Source: Bradyrhizobium sp. SSBR45G (GTDB taxonomy: Bacteria; Pseudomonadota; Alphaproteobacteria; Rhizobiales; Xanthobacteraceae). Taken from it: 64,000 nucleotides of DNA. Location of the stretch: contig NZ_BSCT01000008.1 in NCBI RefSeq assembly GCF_030159255.1, positions 1-64,000 of the forward strand, written 5' to 3'. The translations under genes and the position numbers were made by a program. The notes under the pieces were generated by a model, which was not told the DNA's origin, ran no database searches, and saw nothing but the letters and a program-made list of their open reading frames with translations. Shown here in pieces: positions 29,717 to 39,968 of this stretch (the stretch's first letter is position 1; each line of letters starts with the position of its first letter).

Positions 29717-30105
29717 GTCGTGTTCGCTTTCTGACTGACTTGTCGGGCCGGACGCGAGTCTGGCCATCGGATGCCCGTCTACCAAGAACCGGGTAAAGAC
29801 CCATGAAAGGGTTCATCTCCGGAGGATGTAGTCATCGAATTGGGCCGGGCCAATGGCGCATTGTGGCACGGACATCCTAACCCGTTTCACCGCCAAGGGG
29901 AAATCGGATCGCCTGACCCCCGCCTGGGGAACAACGCGCTCGGGGGCCGAGGCCGGTGTCATGCGACAAATGGAGGCAGACCGAACCCGGACAACCATAT
30001 CCGGCGGTCGGCCAGCCGGGTGGCGGGTCGTCCTTGTGGAACAAGCCGGCGCTATGGTAGCCACGCGCCGCAACGAACCGCCCTTTGTGCCTGGAGAACA
30101 CTTCG
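29717..30105. other. Divergent non-coding gap between Tim44-like gene and secB
   Basis: 389 bases carrying the promoters of two divergent genes. The secB ribosome binding site GGAGA lies seven bases before its ATG. A GGAGG directly followed by ATG-TAG occurs near 29820-29830 and may be chance. No repeat or RNA gene was recognised. Confidence 0.5.
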
Positions 30106-30594
30106 ATGACCAACGGTAACGGCGCCACTCCCGAGGCGGCCCCTCCTCCTCAACTCAACGTGCTGGCGCAATATATCAAGGACCTCTCGTTCGAGAATCC
30201 GAACGCTCCGCAGTCCCTGGCGCCGCAGGGCCAGGCGCCGCAGATCAATATCCAGATCAATGTCGGCGCCAACGCGCTCGCCGAGACCGAATATGAAGTG
30301 ACGCTGACGATCGAGGGCAAGGCGGAGAGCGGCACCCAGGTCATGTTCAGCTTCGAGCTGGTGTATGGCGGCGTGTTCCGGCTGGTCAACGTGCCCCAGG
30401 AGCACCTGTCCCCGATGTTGCTGATCGAGTGTCCGCGCCTGCTGTTCCCGTTTGCGCGCGAGATCGTCGCCAATTCGGTGCGTGACGGCGGCTTCCCGCC
30501 CTTGATGCTCGACCCGGTCGATTTCGTCAGCCTGTACCGCCAGAACATGGAACGTCAGGCCGCGGCCCAGGGCGCGCAGATCCGTCCGAGCTGA
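30106..30594 (+). CDS. secB: Protein-export chaperone SecB
   Basis: Tetrameric chaperone that holds pre-secretory proteins unfolded for SecA. 162 residues from the ATG at 30106. Conserved stretches: [39 protein letters not shown] and [20 protein letters not shown]. An ATG or alternative start at 30085 is in frame but precedes the good ribosome binding site. Confidence 0.97.
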   Translation: MTNGNGATPEAAPPPQLNVLAQYIKDLSFENPNAPQSLAPQGQAPQINIQINVGANALAETEYEVTLTIEGKAESGTQVMFSFELVYGGVFRLVNVPQEHLSPMLLIECPRLLFPFAREIVANSVRDGGFPPLMLDPVDFVSLYRQNMERQAAAQGAQIRPS

Positions 30595-30627
30595 TCCGTT
30601 AGTCAATTATTTATCGTGATCGACGGG

Positions 30628-30661
30628 CGTGATCCGCCGCCGGCAACGGCCGCGGATCACG
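30628..30661. terminator. Hairpin between convergent secB and dnaQ
   Basis: A perfect 10-bp stem (CGTGATCCGC and its complement) with a 14-base G+C-rich loop lies 33 bases past the secB stop and overlaps the last codons of dnaQ. No T-tract follows on the secB side. It may serve as a bidirectional transcription stop or mRNA 3' stabiliser. Confidence 0.4.
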
Positions 30662-31355
30662 TTCCGGACAGGAAGTCCATCCAGATCGGCTTGTCGCCGA
30701 GGGTGGCGATGAAGGCGCGATGCGCCTCCCGCTCAGCCTCTGTCACCCGTGGCGCCAGGGGGACATCACGCTGGCGGCGCGGCGTATCGCCGGCGTGTCC
30801 AACGCGGATCTCCTGCGTATCCTGGGTCAGGATCAGCTGCGACTGACGGGCCCCGACCAGGTCGACATAGACCTCGGCCAAGAGCTCTGCGTCGAGCAGA
30901 GCGCCGTGCTTGGTGCGGCGGGAATTATCAATCGCATAGCGCGAGCACAGATCGTCGAGCCGGTTCGACACGCCCGGATGCTTGCGCCGCGCCAGCAGCA
31001 GGGTGTCGACCAGGCGCTCCCGCGGGATCGGCGCGCGCTTGACGCGATCGAGCTCGGCATTGATGAAGCCGATGTCGAACGAGGCGTTGTGGATCACCAG
31101 CGGGTCGTCGCCGATGAAGGCCAGGAAGTCCTCCACGACCTCATGGAACAGCGGCTTGTCGGACAGGAATTCCGTCGAAAGGCCGTGAACCGCAAAAGCC
31201 TCGGCCGGCATGTCGCGCTGCGGATTGATGTAGCGGTGATAGACTTGGCCGGTCGGCATCCGGTTGACCATCTCGACACAGCCGATTTCGACCAGACGGT
31301 CGCCACGCAGCGCGTCGAGGCCGGTGGTTTCGGTATCGAGGACGATCTCACGCAT
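30657..31355 (-). CDS. dnaQ: DNA polymerase III epsilon subunit (3'-5' proofreading exonuclease)
   Basis: 232 residues. DEDDh exonuclease motifs: ExoI IVLDTETTGLDALRGD (D7, E9), ExoII HNASFDIGFINAEL and ExoIII with H-x4-D in TKHGALLDAELLAEVY. Fourth and last of the minus-strand ppsR-maf-coaE-dnaQ run, an order also known near the Caulobacter origin. Confidence 0.96.
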   Translation of the reverse strand: MREIVLDTETTGLDALRGDRLVEIGCVEMVNRMPTGQVYHRYINPQRDMPAEAFAVHGLSTEFLSDKPLFHEVVEDFLAFIGDDPLVIHNASFDIGFINAELDRVKRAPIPRERLVDTLLLARRKHPGVSNRLDDLCSRYAIDNSRRTKHGALLDAELLAEVYVDLVGARQSQLILTQDTQEIRVGHAGDTPRRQRDVPLAPRVTEAEREAHRAFIATLGDKPIWMDFLSGT

Positions 31356-31393
31356 TTGACTTGGTCCGTTGAAGAACGCGCGGCTTTGGCGAA

Positions 31394-31993
31394 TCAGCCG
31401 CGCCGCTGCGGCATTCTAACAACCTCGGCCAGGATGTCGCGGATGCGCGCCCGCACCGGATCCAGCCCATGGGAGGTATCCACGACGAAATCGGCGCGCG
31501 CGCGCTTTTCGGCATCCGGCATCTGCCGGGCCAGCAGCGCATCGAGCGCCTCTTCCGTCATAGTGCCACGTGCGAGAATTCGCTCCCGCTGGATCTCGGG
31601 CGAGGTCGAGACGACGACGACGGCATCGACCCGCTTGTCACCGCCGGTCTCGAACAGGAGCGGGACATCGACGACCGCCACGGGCACGCCGGACTGCTCG
31701 GCGTCGTCCAGAAAGGCCTGATGATAGGATCGCAGCATCGGATGCACGATGGCTTCGAGACGGCGGATCGCTGTGGGATCCCCGACCACCTTGGCCGACA
31801 GTTTTGCCCGGTCGACCTTGCCGTTCACGGTCGTTCCGGGAAACGCGGCTTCGACGGCCGGCGCAGCCTCACTCTCATAGACCTTATGCACCGTCGCATC
31901 GGCGTCGTAGACGGGAACGCCAGCTTCGGCGAACAGCTTGGCCGTTGTCGACTTGCCCATGCCCATCGAGCCGGTCAGACCGAGCACCCTCAT
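31394..31993 (-). CDS. coaE: Dephospho-CoA kinase
   Basis: Last step of CoA synthesis. 199 residues from the ATG at 31993 ([21 protein letters not shown]-loop GSMGMGKST). [13 protein letters not shown] is the conserved substrate region and [16 protein letters not shown] the DVPLLFE motif. Open frame upstream to 32191 overlaps maf and is not coding. The aroE gene found between maf and coaE in Caulobacter-type order is absent. Confidence 0.96.
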   Translation of the reverse strand: MRVLGLTGSMGMGKSTTAKLFAEAGVPVYDADATVHKVYESEAAPAVEAAFPGTTVNGKVDRAKLSAKVVGDPTAIRRLEAIVHPMLRSYHQAFLDDAEQSGVPVAVVDVPLLFETGGDKRVDAVVVVSTSPEIQRERILARGTMTEEALDALLARQMPDAEKRARADFVVDTSHGLDPVRARIRDILAEVVRMPQRRG

Positions 31994-32027
31994 TCGCCTA
32001 TGCTCCATCCGTGATCGCCACGTGCCG

Positions 32028-32636
32028 TCAGAACCTGAGCAGCCTTGCTTCACGGAAGTAGGCGAGCAGCGGCAGCAGCGGCAGGCCGAGGATGGTGAAG
32101 TGGTCGCCGTCGATGCGGTCGAACAGATGCACGCCAAGCCCTTCGAGCTGATAGGCCCCGACGCTCGACATGACGGCCTGGCCGGCGGCATCGAGATAGG
32201 CGGCGACGTCGCTCTCGGTCAGCATGCGCATCGTCATCCAGGCGACCGCGACGTGGGAGAACAGCACCTCGCCGTTGCGCACGACGGCAATTGCCGAATG
32301 CAGCGCGTGGGTCCGTCCGGCGAGTGCGAGCAATTGATGCATCGCCTGCTGCCGGCCGGCGGGCTTGTTGAACATGCGCTCGCCGAGCGCCAGGGTCTGG
32401 TCGGCGCCGAGGACATAGCAATTGGGGCTGACCGCCGAGACCGACTGCGCCTTTGCGATGGCCAGGTGCAGGGCGATCTCATACGGCGCGACCAGACCGG
32501 CCTCGGCCTGAATGGCGCGCTCGTCGATATCGGCCGGCACCGCCTCGCACGCCAGGCCGGCATTCTCCAGAAGCATGCGCCGCGGCCGGCTCTGCGAAGC
32601 CAGGACGAGCTTCTCGTCACCATACCATAAGGTCAT
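32028..32636 (-). CDS. maf: Maf-like nucleotide pyrophosphatase
   Basis: Hydrolyses noncanonical nucleoside triphosphates (dTTP/UTP or m7GTP types). 202 residues. [19 protein letters not shown] is the SxSPRR-type motif with Q in place of the usual [20 protein letters not shown] carries the GAD(Q/T) motif. Eleven bases after ppsR. Which Maf subtype is not decided here. Confidence 0.93.
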   Translation of the reverse strand: MTLWYGDEKLVLASQSRPRRMLLENAGLACEAVPADIDERAIQAEAGLVAPYEIALHLAIAKAQSVSAVSPNCYVLGADQTLALGERMFNKPAGRQQAMHQLLALAGRTHALHSAIAVVRNGEVLFSHVAVAWMTMRMLTESDVAAYLDAAGQAVMSSVGAYQLEGLGVHLFDRIDGDHFTILGLPLLPLLAYFREARLLRF

Positions 32637-32646
32637 CGTCGTCAGC

Positions 32647-33486
32647 TCATTCCGGCAAGCGCTGCCGCTGCCGGTCGGTATAGAGTTTGATGATGGCGGC
32701 CGCGGTCTCTTCGATCGAGCGGCGCGTCACGTCGAGCATGACCCAGTTGAATTTTGCACTGAGCTTGCGCGCATAGGCGACCTCATCGGTCACCGACTGC
32801 TTGTCGACATAGGTCTCGTTGCCGGATTCCGCACCCATGCTGAGCAGCCGATTTTGTCGCACCTGGATCAGCCGCTCGGGCGTCGCGTGCAGGCTGACCA
32901 CCAGCGGCTTCTTCAACGTCTCCAACTGATGCGGAATCGGGATACCCGGCACCAGGGGAACATTCGCGGTCCGCACGCCACGGTTCGCCAGATAGATCGA
33001 AGTCGGCGTCTTCGAGGTGCGGCTGACGCCGACCAGGACCACGTCCGCGTCCTCGAGGCCATCGACCATCTGGCCGTCGTCGTGGATCATCGTGTAGTTC
33101 AGCGCATCGATGCGCGCGAAATATTCGGCGTTCAGCACGTGCTGCGCGCCGACGCGGCCGGCGGTCGACGCCCCGAGATAGGCCTCGAACAGCTGCATCA
33201 CCGGACCGATGATCGACAGGCTCGGGATGTTGATCTGCTGGCACTTGCCCTCGAGACGGCTGACCAGGTCCTTCTCCAGCAGCGTGAACAGCACGATGCC
33301 CGGCGCTTCCTCGATCTCGTCAAGCACGCGATCCAGCTGCTTCTGGCTGCGGACCAGCGGATACACGTGCTCCACGGGTGTCACGTTGGCGTATTGCGCG
33401 GCCACGGCGCGCGCGACCGTGATCAGGGTTTCGCCCGTTGAGTCGGACACCAGATGCAGGTGAAAGTAGTTTCCGGTGGTGGGCAT
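32647..33486 (-). CDS. ppsR: Pyruvate phosphate dikinase regulatory protein (PPRP/PpsR, DUF299)
   Basis: Bifunctional kinase/pyrophosphorylase that switches PPDK or PEP synthase by threonine phosphorylation. 279 residues from the ATG at 33486. [20 protein letters not shown] is the family start; the P-loop-like [21 protein letters not shown] is conserved. Its orthologue is RP001 in Rickettsia and lies directly beside oriC in Caulobacter. First gene to the left of the putative origin. Confidence 0.94.
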   Translation of the reverse strand: MPTTGNYFHLHLVSDSTGETLITVARAVAAQYANVTPVEHVYPLVRSQKQLDRVLDEIEEAPGIVLFTLLEKDLVSRLEGKCQQINIPSLSIIGPVMQLFEAYLGASTAGRVGAQHVLNAEYFARIDALNYTMIHDDGQMVDGLEDADVVLVGVSRTSKTPTSIYLANRGVRTANVPLVPGIPIPHQLETLKKPLVVSLHATPERLIQVRQNRLLSMGAESGNETYVDKQSVTDEVAYARKLSAKFNWVMLDVTRRSIEETAAAIIKLYTDRQRQRLPE

Positions 33487-33900
33487 CAAATCCTTAACGA
33501 TCTGTGAATCCCTGTGAAGGATGGGGCCAAAAAGCGGCCTTCGGCGGCCCCCTTTGTATAACCCCGAATGTTCTTCACATGGTCGCAAGCCGGGAGAAAT
33601 CGAGTGGTCGTTCCGATGATATCGGGAGGCGGTTCATTTGTCTCTGGATAAGCTGTCCATGACGCGGGCCAAGCATTTGACTCGCATCGGACTCCGGCGA
33701 GAGCCGATCTCGGTCGTGGACCTGTTGAAGGATGTGAACAAGCTGCGGAAAATCGGCGGACTGAATTGCATGAGTCCAATCCACCGCTACTTAGACTCAA
33801 ACCTTAAAGATTCTAAAATTATTTAGTTTGGAAGCGATCGAGCGAGCGGATATGTCTCGCCTCCCAACGCGACGACCGCCGAGAGAGGATCGCCCGACCG
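33487..33900. other. Candidate chromosomal origin of replication (oriC)
   Basis: 414 bases between divergent ppsR and hemJ. DnaA-box-like 9-mers (consensus TTATCCACA): 33643-33651 (TCTGGATAA, one mismatch), 33553-33561 (TTTGTATAA), 33571-33579 (TTCTTCACA) and 33733-33741 (TGTGAACAA), each of these three with two mismatches. An A+T-rich tract at 33789-33830 (CTTAAAGATTCTAAAATTAT in its core) would serve as an unwinding element, and it has a half CtrA-type TTAA. Gene orientation flips exactly here, parS/parAB lie to the right, and in Caulobacter oriC lies between hemE and the ppsR orthologue. hemE is absent at this site. No origin function is shown, only context and motifs. Confidence 0.6.
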
Positions 33901-34323
33901 ATGTACGAGTGGATCAAGGCGCTGCACGTCATTGCCGTCATCGCCTGGATGGCCGGCATGCTCTATCTGCCGCGCCTGTTCGTCTATCATTGCGAGGCCG
34001 AGATCGGCTCGAAGCAGTCCGAGACGTTCAAGGTCATGGAGCGTCGCCTGTTCAAGGCGATCATCAATCCGGCCATGATCGTGACCTGGCTTGCCGGCCT
34101 CTATCTGGTTTGGGCCGGTCACTGGTATGCCAGCGGCTGGTTTCATGGCAAGTTTCTGCTCGTCCTGATCCTGTCCGGCGTTCACGGCATGTTTTCCCGC
34201 TACGTCAAGGAATTCGCCGCTGACCGGAATACGAAAAGCCAGAAATTCTATAGGTATATCAACGAGGTGCCGACAGCCCTGATGATCGGTATCGTGGTTC
34301 TCGTCATCGTCAAGCCGTTCTGA
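33901..34323 (+). CDS. hemJ: Protoporphyrinogen IX oxidase HemJ
   Basis: Oxidises protoporphyrinogen IX in haem synthesis; inner membrane. 140 residues, four membrane helices. The conserved His and Lys are visible: [20 protein letters not shown] has the first-helix His, and [20 protein letters not shown] the second. Its position as the first gene right of the candidate origin agrees with the hemE-hemJ-rho region in relatives. Confidence 0.93.
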   Translation: MYEWIKALHVIAVIAWMAGMLYLPRLFVYHCEAEIGSKQSETFKVMERRLFKAIINPAMIVTWLAGLYLVWAGHWYASGWFHGKFLLVLILSGVHGMFSRYVKEFAADRNTKSQKFYRYINEVPTALMIGIVVLVIVKPF

Positions 34324-34559
34324 GCCATCCCGGCAATACCGCCCCGGCGCATTCGCCTTGCGAAGGACGGCGCAATTTTCTATATTGGCGATATCCCACC
34401 CCACGCAGGCGGATGTGGTTGCGTTCCGGCTTGACCGGCCGCCGCATCAGGTCTGGTGCCTCACCGGCGCCAACCTTGCTCAGACCTGCGGACCTCATTT
34501 CGTCCGCCTTCCCTCAGCCACCTCGCATCCCTCCCAAGTCGCTCCACAGGACCACCCCA
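34324..34559 (+). other. rho leader region
   Basis: 236 bases between hemJ and rho. Contains ATTTTCTATATTGGCGATAT near 34373-34392, a possible -10 element. rho is autoregulated by leader termination in other bacteria, but no specific structure is proven here. Confidence 0.35.
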
Positions 34560-35825
<1,266 letters not shown>

Positions 35826-35849
35826 TCGAGGTTCGATCCAACGGTTTGC

Positions 35850-35877
35850 AAAGGGCGCTCCTCGGAGCGCCCTTTTT
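35850..35877 (+). terminator. Rho-independent terminator after rho
   Basis: An 8-bp G+C stem GGGCGCTC/GAGCGCCC (35853-35860, 35865-35872) with a CTCG tetraloop is extended by three A-T pairs and followed by TTTTT. It sits 25 bases after the rho stop and separates rho from mnmE. Confidence 0.93.
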
Positions 35878-36002
35878 GTTTGGGCTCGTTTCTTTGTGCT
35901 GGTGCATTCGCGACGCCGATCGGAGGTGTCGTGCCTGTGGGCGTAAAGCATGCCCCCGCAAACCGATTGTGTTTCGCCGGCAGCGGGGCCAACTCTGGTC
36001 GC

Positions 36003-37337
36003 ATGCATCCTCATGATCAGACCATCTTTGCGCTGTCCTCGGGACGGCTTCCGAGTGCGATCGCGATCGTCAGACTCTCTGGTCGCCACGCCGGAGCGGC
36101 GCTGCAGTTGCTGGCCGGACAGATCCCGGCGGCACGGAGGGCGACGCGGGCCCTGCTCAGGGATGCCGAGGGGGAGCCGATCGACGACGCGGTGGTGCTG
36201 TGGTTTCCGGGACCAGCCAGTGCGACCGGAGAGGATGTCGCGGAGCTGCATGTCCATGGCAGCCGGGCTGTGGTCGCGGCGCTGTTTGCCGTGCTCTCGT
36301 CGCTGCCAAACCTGAGGCCGGCCGAGCCGGGTGAGTTCACGCGGCGGGCGTTCGAGAATGGCAAGCTCGACCTGACCGAAGCCGAAGGTCTGGATGATCT
36401 CATCCATGCAGACACCGACCGGCAGCGACGCCAGGCGTTGCGCCAGCTCAAGGGTCTGCTCGGTGACCGGGCGCGCAACTGGCGCGACCAGATCATTGCG
36501 GCCGCGGCGCTGATCGAGGCCGGAATCGATTTCGCCGACGAGGGCGACGTGCCGTCAGAATTGATGGCGCCGGCCATGGCGCGTGTCACGCAGCTGCTTG
36601 GCGAGATCGAGGCGGTACTGGCCGGTCAAGGCCGGGCCGAGCGGCTCCGGAACGGTCTGACCGTGGTCATCGCCGGACCGCCCAATGCCGGCAAGTCGAC
36701 GCTGATCAATCAGCTGGCCAAGCGTGATGTCGCGATCGTCTCACCCCATGCCGGCACGACGCGCGACGTGATCGAGGTCCAGCTCGATCTCGATGGTTAT
36801 CCGGTGACCCTGATCGATACCGCGGGGATCCGGGAGACCGATGATCCGGTAGAGCAGGAGGGTGTCCGGCGGGCCCGCGCCCGTGCGGCCGATGCGGATC
36901 TGGTGCTGTGGCTGTCGGAGGGCGAACCGGTGCCGGCGGAGACTTTAGCGCAGGCGCCGGTCTGGATCGTCCGGAACAAGATCGATCTGAATCCGAGCGC
37001 CAGAGATGAGGTGGCCGCCTCGGAGCGAGGCCGGCAGTTTCTGATCTCGGCGCGGAGCGGTGAGGGGCTTTCCGGATTGCTCGACGGCCTGATCGGCTTC
37101 GCCCGCGACTATTTCGGGACCGCCGAGAACGGATTGATCACGCGAGAGCGCCAGCGGAAGCTTCTGATGGAGACCAGCGAAGCGCTGCGGCGTTGTCAGG
37201 CAGCGGTCGATCTCGGCGAGGAGCTGGCGGCTGAGGAGCTGCGGATCGCGGCACTCTCGCTCGGCCGTCTGCTTGGGCGGGTCGATGTCGAGGATCTGCT
37301 CGATGTCATCTTCCGCGAGTTCTGCATCGGGAAGTGA
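36003..37337 (+). CDS. mnmE: tRNA uridine-5-carboxymethylaminomethyl synthesis GTPase MnmE
   Basis: With MnmG modifies the wobble uridine of tRNAs. 444 residues from the ATG at 36003. N-terminal tetrahydrofolate-binding domain, G domain with G1 [14 protein letters not shown] and G2 AGTTRDV, and G3 in [12 protein letters not shown], then the C-terminal helical domain ending in FCIGK with the conserved Cys. Its last about 100 bases are the source of the degraded tandem copies that follow. Confidence 0.96.
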   Translation: MHPHDQTIFALSSGRLPSAIAIVRLSGRHAGAALQLLAGQIPAARRATRALLRDAEGEPIDDAVVLWFPGPASATGEDVAELHVHGSRAVVAALFAVLSSLPNLRPAEPGEFTRRAFENGKLDLTEAEGLDDLIHADTDRQRRQALRQLKGLLGDRARNWRDQIIAAAALIEAGIDFADEGDVPSELMAPAMARVTQLLGEIEAVLAGQGRAERLRNGLTVVIAGPPNAGKSTLINQLAKRDVAIVSPHAGTTRDVIEVQLDLDGYPVTLIDTAGIRETDDPVEQEGVRRARARAADADLVLWLSEGEPVPAETLAQAPVWIVRNKIDLNPSARDEVAASERGRQFLISARSGEGLSGLLDGLIGFARDYFGTAENGLITRERQRKLLMETSEALRRCQAAVDLGEELAAEELRIAALSLGRLLGRVDVEDLLDVIFREFCIGK

Positions 37338-37432
37338 TCAGACATAGGCAGTGGCGCCATTATGCTTAATGAAGGGTTGATCGGTTAACCGATCCTGAAT
37401 TGGTTCACGCGAAGGCGGTGCTCAGTTTCAAG

Positions 37433-37448
37433 CGTTTCACGTGAAACA
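37433..37448. promoter_or_regulatory. parS site 1
   Basis: CGTTTCACGTGAAACA, one mismatch to the parS consensus TGTTTCACGTGAAACA. In repeat unit 1. Confidence 0.9.
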
Positions 37449-37470
37449 ATCCGGGTCTCCGCCTAACCCG

Positions 37471-37486
37471 TGTTTCACGCGAAACG
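37471..37486. promoter_or_regulatory. parS-like site 2 (degenerate)
   Basis: TGTTTCACGCGAAACG has two mismatches, one in the central CACGTG. Corresponds by alignment to the site at 38019-38034 in unit 3. Confidence 0.55.
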
Positions 37487-37520
37487 TCTTTTGAGGACGG
37501 CTTTCGCGCGGTTGATACCG

Positions 37521-37615
37521 GGAGCCGCGGATTGCGGCTTTCGCGCCTCGGCTGTCTAATCATGCGGATCGACGTCAGGGTCTGCTCGATGTCTTCCGTA
37601 CGTTCTACATCCAGA
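37521..37615 (+). pseudogene. Degraded copy of mnmE 3' end (unit 2)
   Basis: Aligns with the final 95 bases of mnmE, including GTCTGCTCGATGTC-like and CGTTCTACATC segments, but with indels that break the frame and stops in place of the conserved CIGK tail. Confidence 0.7.
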
Positions 37616-37707
37616 CGTAAGCGAACGTTGTGCGTCGTCGCATTATGCTCGATGGAGCTCTGACGGACTAACCCATCGCTACGTGAACAGTCGCTCGCGT
37701 TCCCAAG

Positions 37708-37723
37708 CGTTTCACGTGAAACA
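37708..37723. promoter_or_regulatory. parS site 3
   Basis: CGTTTCACGTGAAACA, one mismatch to consensus. In repeat unit 2. A half site (CACGTGAAACG) follows at about 37742-37752. Confidence 0.9.
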
Positions 37724-37780
37724 ACCCCCATCTTTCGCGGGCACGTGAAACGTTAGGCGGGACTCACAGCGCTCCAACGA

Positions 37781-37881
37781 GGAGCCGCGATCGCGGGAGT
37801 AACGATCAGCGGTCTGCTTTCGGCGGGTCGACGTCGACGATCTGTGCGGTGGTCAACTTCCGCGAGTTCTTCATCGGGATT
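37781..37881 (+). pseudogene. Degraded copy of mnmE 3' end (unit 3)
   Basis: Aligns with the final part of mnmE. It shares GGTCTGCTT, GGCGGGTCGACGTCGACGAT and CTTCCGCGAGTTCTTCATCG with only a few differences, but frame and the key Cys codon are lost. Confidence 0.7.
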
Positions 37882-37947
37882 AATGACCCATCGTCCGGTC
37901 GTCTCAGGATGTTTAATGAAGAGTTGACCGGTTAACCGATCCTCAAT

Positions 37948-37963
37948 TGTTTCACGTGAAACA
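37948..37963. promoter_or_regulatory. parS site 4 (perfect)
   Basis: TGTTTCACGTGAAACA, identical to consensus. In repeat unit 3. Confidence 0.97.
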
Positions 37964-37982
37964 GGCGTTCCGGCTCCCCAGG

Positions 37983-37998
37983 CGTTTCACGTGAAACA
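37983..37998. promoter_or_regulatory. parS site 5
   Basis: CGTTTCACGTGAAACA, one mismatch. Twenty bases after site 4. Confidence 0.9.
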
Positions 37999-38018
37999 TG
38001 GCATCTCTCCGCGAGCGG

Positions 38019-38034
38019 TCTTTCACGTGAAACG
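38019..38034. promoter_or_regulatory. parS-like site 6
   Basis: TCTTTCACGTGAAACG, two mismatches outside the CACGTG core. It lies 38 bases before the mnmG start, so bound ParB may overlap that promoter. Confidence 0.75.
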
Positions 38035-38072
38035 CCTTTTGAGGACCGCTCTCAAGCGCTAGATATCTCGCC

Positions 38073-39950
38073 ATGAGCGACAATCAGACATCCTTCGACG
38101 TCATCGTCATCGGTGGCGGCCATGCCGGTTGCGAAGCCGCCGCGGCTGCCGCCCGGATGAGCGCCCGCACAGCCTTGGTGACCCATCACTTCGCGACCAT
38201 CGGCGCGATGTCCTGCAATCCCGCGATCGGCGGATTGGGAAAGGGACATCTAGTTCGCGAAGTCGACGCACTCGATGGCCTGATGGGCCGCGTCGCCGAT
38301 GCCGGCGGCATCCAGTTTCGTGTCCTGAACCGGCGCAAGGGTCCGGCCGTCCGGGGGCCGCGCGCCCAGGCCGATCGGAAGCTCTATGCCGCGGCGATGC
38401 AGGCGGCGATCCGGGCGACGACGAACCTCACGGTGATCGAAGGCGAAGCCGACGAGCTGATATCAGCCGATGGCCGGGTGAGGGGTCTGAAGCTCGGCGA
38501 CGGGCGGGTGTTCAGCTGCGGCGCTGTCGTGATCACGACCGGCACCTTTCTGCGTGGTCTGATTCATCTCGGTGAAAAGACCTGGCCGGCGGGTCGGGTC
38601 GGTGAAGCTCCCGCGCTCGGACTGTCCCGATCGCTCGAAGCCATCGGCTTCAAGCTCGGACGTCTCAAGACCGGCACGCCACCCCGTCTCGACGGATCGA
38701 CGATCGACTGGGGCGCAGTCGAGATGCAGCCTGGGGACGATCCGCCTGAGCCGTTCTCCGTCCTGACAGAGGCAATCACGACGCCGCAGATCCAGTGCGG
38801 GATCACCCGGACGACGACGGCGACCCATGACGTGATCCGTGCCAACGTGCATCGCTCGCCGATGTACTCCGGCCAGATCAAGTCGACCGGGCCGCGCTAT
38901 TGCCCCTCGGTCGAGGACAAGATCGTGCGCTTCGGGGATCGCGACGGCCACCAGATCTTCCTGGAGCCGGAGGGTCTCGACGATACGACGGTCTATCCGA
39001 ACGGCATCTCGACCTCGTTGCCCGAGGAGGTCCAGCTCGCGCTGCTGCCGACCATTCCCGGCCTCGGACGGGTGCGGATGATCCGGCCCGGCTATGCCAT
39101 CGAGTACGACCATGTCGATCCGCGCGAGCTCGAACCGACCCTGCAGACCAAGCGGATGACGGGCCTGTTCCTGGCCGGCCAGATCAACGGCACCACCGGC
39201 TATGAAGAGGCGGCGGCCCAAGGCCTGGTCGCCGGGCTCAACGCCGCGCTCGCCGCAGGCGGCGGCGAACCTGTCGTGTTCGATCGCGCCGATGGCTATC
39301 TCGGGGTCATGATCGATGACCTCGTGACCCGCGGCATCACCGAGCCGTATCGGATGTTCACCTCGCGGGCGGAGTATCGTCTCACCCTGCGCGCCGACAA
39401 TGCCGACCAGCGCCTGACCGACAAGGGCATCGGGCTCGGCTGCGTCGGTGTGGATCGGGCGCGCTTCCACCGGACAAAGATGGACGCGCTTGAAGCCGCG
39501 CGGTCGCTCGCGAAGTCGCTGACGATCACGCCGAACGAGGCGGCCAAGCACGGGCTCACACTCAACCGGGACGGCCAGCGCCGATCGGCGTTCGAGCTGA
39601 TGGCCTATCCCGACATCGGCTTCTCGGAGGTGAGATCGATCTGGCCCGAACTCGGCACGATTGATCCGGCGATTGCGACCCATCTCGAGATCGATGCCAA
39701 ATACGATGTCTATCTCCGCCGGCAGAGTGAGGATGTCGATGCCTTCCGACGCGATGAGGGCTTGGTGCTTGGCGACGTCGATTACGCACTTGTCCCAGGT
39801 CTCTCGAACGAGGCTCGGGCGAAGCTGACCGTCGCGAAACCGTGGACGATCGGGCAGGCGGGTCGGATCGACGGCATGACGCCGGCGGCACTCGGAATCC
39901 TCGCGGCCTATCTGCGGCGCGAGGCGCGGCGCAACAAGGCGATGGGCTGA
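38073..39950 (+). CDS. mnmG: tRNA uridine-5-carboxymethylaminomethyl synthesis enzyme MnmG (GidA)
   Basis: FAD-dependent partner of MnmE. 625 residues. FAD-binding [20 protein letters not shown] at the N-terminus, [40 protein letters not shown] (GidA signature) and the C-terminal helical domain. It precedes rsmG by ten bases containing a parS-like site. Confidence 0.97.
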   Translation: MSDNQTSFDVIVIGGGHAGCEAAAAAARMSARTALVTHHFATIGAMSCNPAIGGLGKGHLVREVDALDGLMGRVADAGGIQFRVLNRRKGPAVRGPRAQADRKLYAAAMQAAIRATTNLTVIEGEADELISADGRVRGLKLGDGRVFSCGAVVITTGTFLRGLIHLGEKTWPAGRVGEAPALGLSRSLEAIGFKLGRLKTGTPPRLDGSTIDWGAVEMQPGDDPPEPFSVLTEAITTPQIQCGITRTTTATHDVIRANVHRSPMYSGQIKSTGPRYCPSVEDKIVRFGDRDGHQIFLEPEGLDDTTVYPNGISTSLPEEVQLALLPTIPGLGRVRMIRPGYAIEYDHVDPRELEPTLQTKRMTGLFLAGQINGTTGYEEAAAQGLVAGLNAALAAGGGEPVVFDRADGYLGVMIDDLVTRGITEPYRMFTSRAEYRLTLRADNADQRLTDKGIGLGCVGVDRARFHRTKMDALEAARSLAKSLTITPNEAAKHGLTLNRDGQRRSAFELMAYPDIGFSEVRSIWPELGTIDPAIATHLEIDAKYDVYLRRQSEDVDAFRRDEGLVLGDVDYALVPGLSNEARAKLTVAKPWTIGQAGRIDGMTPAALGILAAYLRREARRNKAMG

Positions 39951-39952
39951 GG

Positions 39953-39968
39953 GATTTCACGTGAAACG
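39953..39968. promoter_or_regulatory. parS-like site 7 over the rsmG start
   Basis: GATTTCACGTGAAACG has three mismatches at the ends but an intact 12-base core TTTCACGTGAAA. The GTG start codon of rsmG (39961-39963) lies inside it. Confidence 0.65.

Larger units (their letters stand above)
37235..38050. repeat. Tandem triplication of the mnmE 3' end plus parS spacer
   Basis: Three units start at 37235 (inside mnmE), 37521 and 37781, each with GGAGC(T/C)GCG. All carry an mnmE-like tail (a TCTGCT and TTCC..C..TTCT.CATC pattern), then a spacer, then parS-like sites. Units 1 and 3 also share TTTAATGAAG.GTTGA.CGG-type sequence, GGTTAACCGATCCT (37383-37396, 37930-37943) and CTTTTGAGGAC. Unit periods are about 286 and 260 bases. 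The copies have diverged too far for coding in units 2 and 3. Confidence 0.8.

Noticed and set aside
29818..29830. GGAGG followed by ATG TAG as a start-stop element
   Set aside because: The motif is short, and there is no conservation evidence; chance is sufficient.
33638..33826. 62-codon ORF inside the putative oriC
   Set aside because: No ribosome binding site, no family match, and it overlaps DnaA-box-like sequences.
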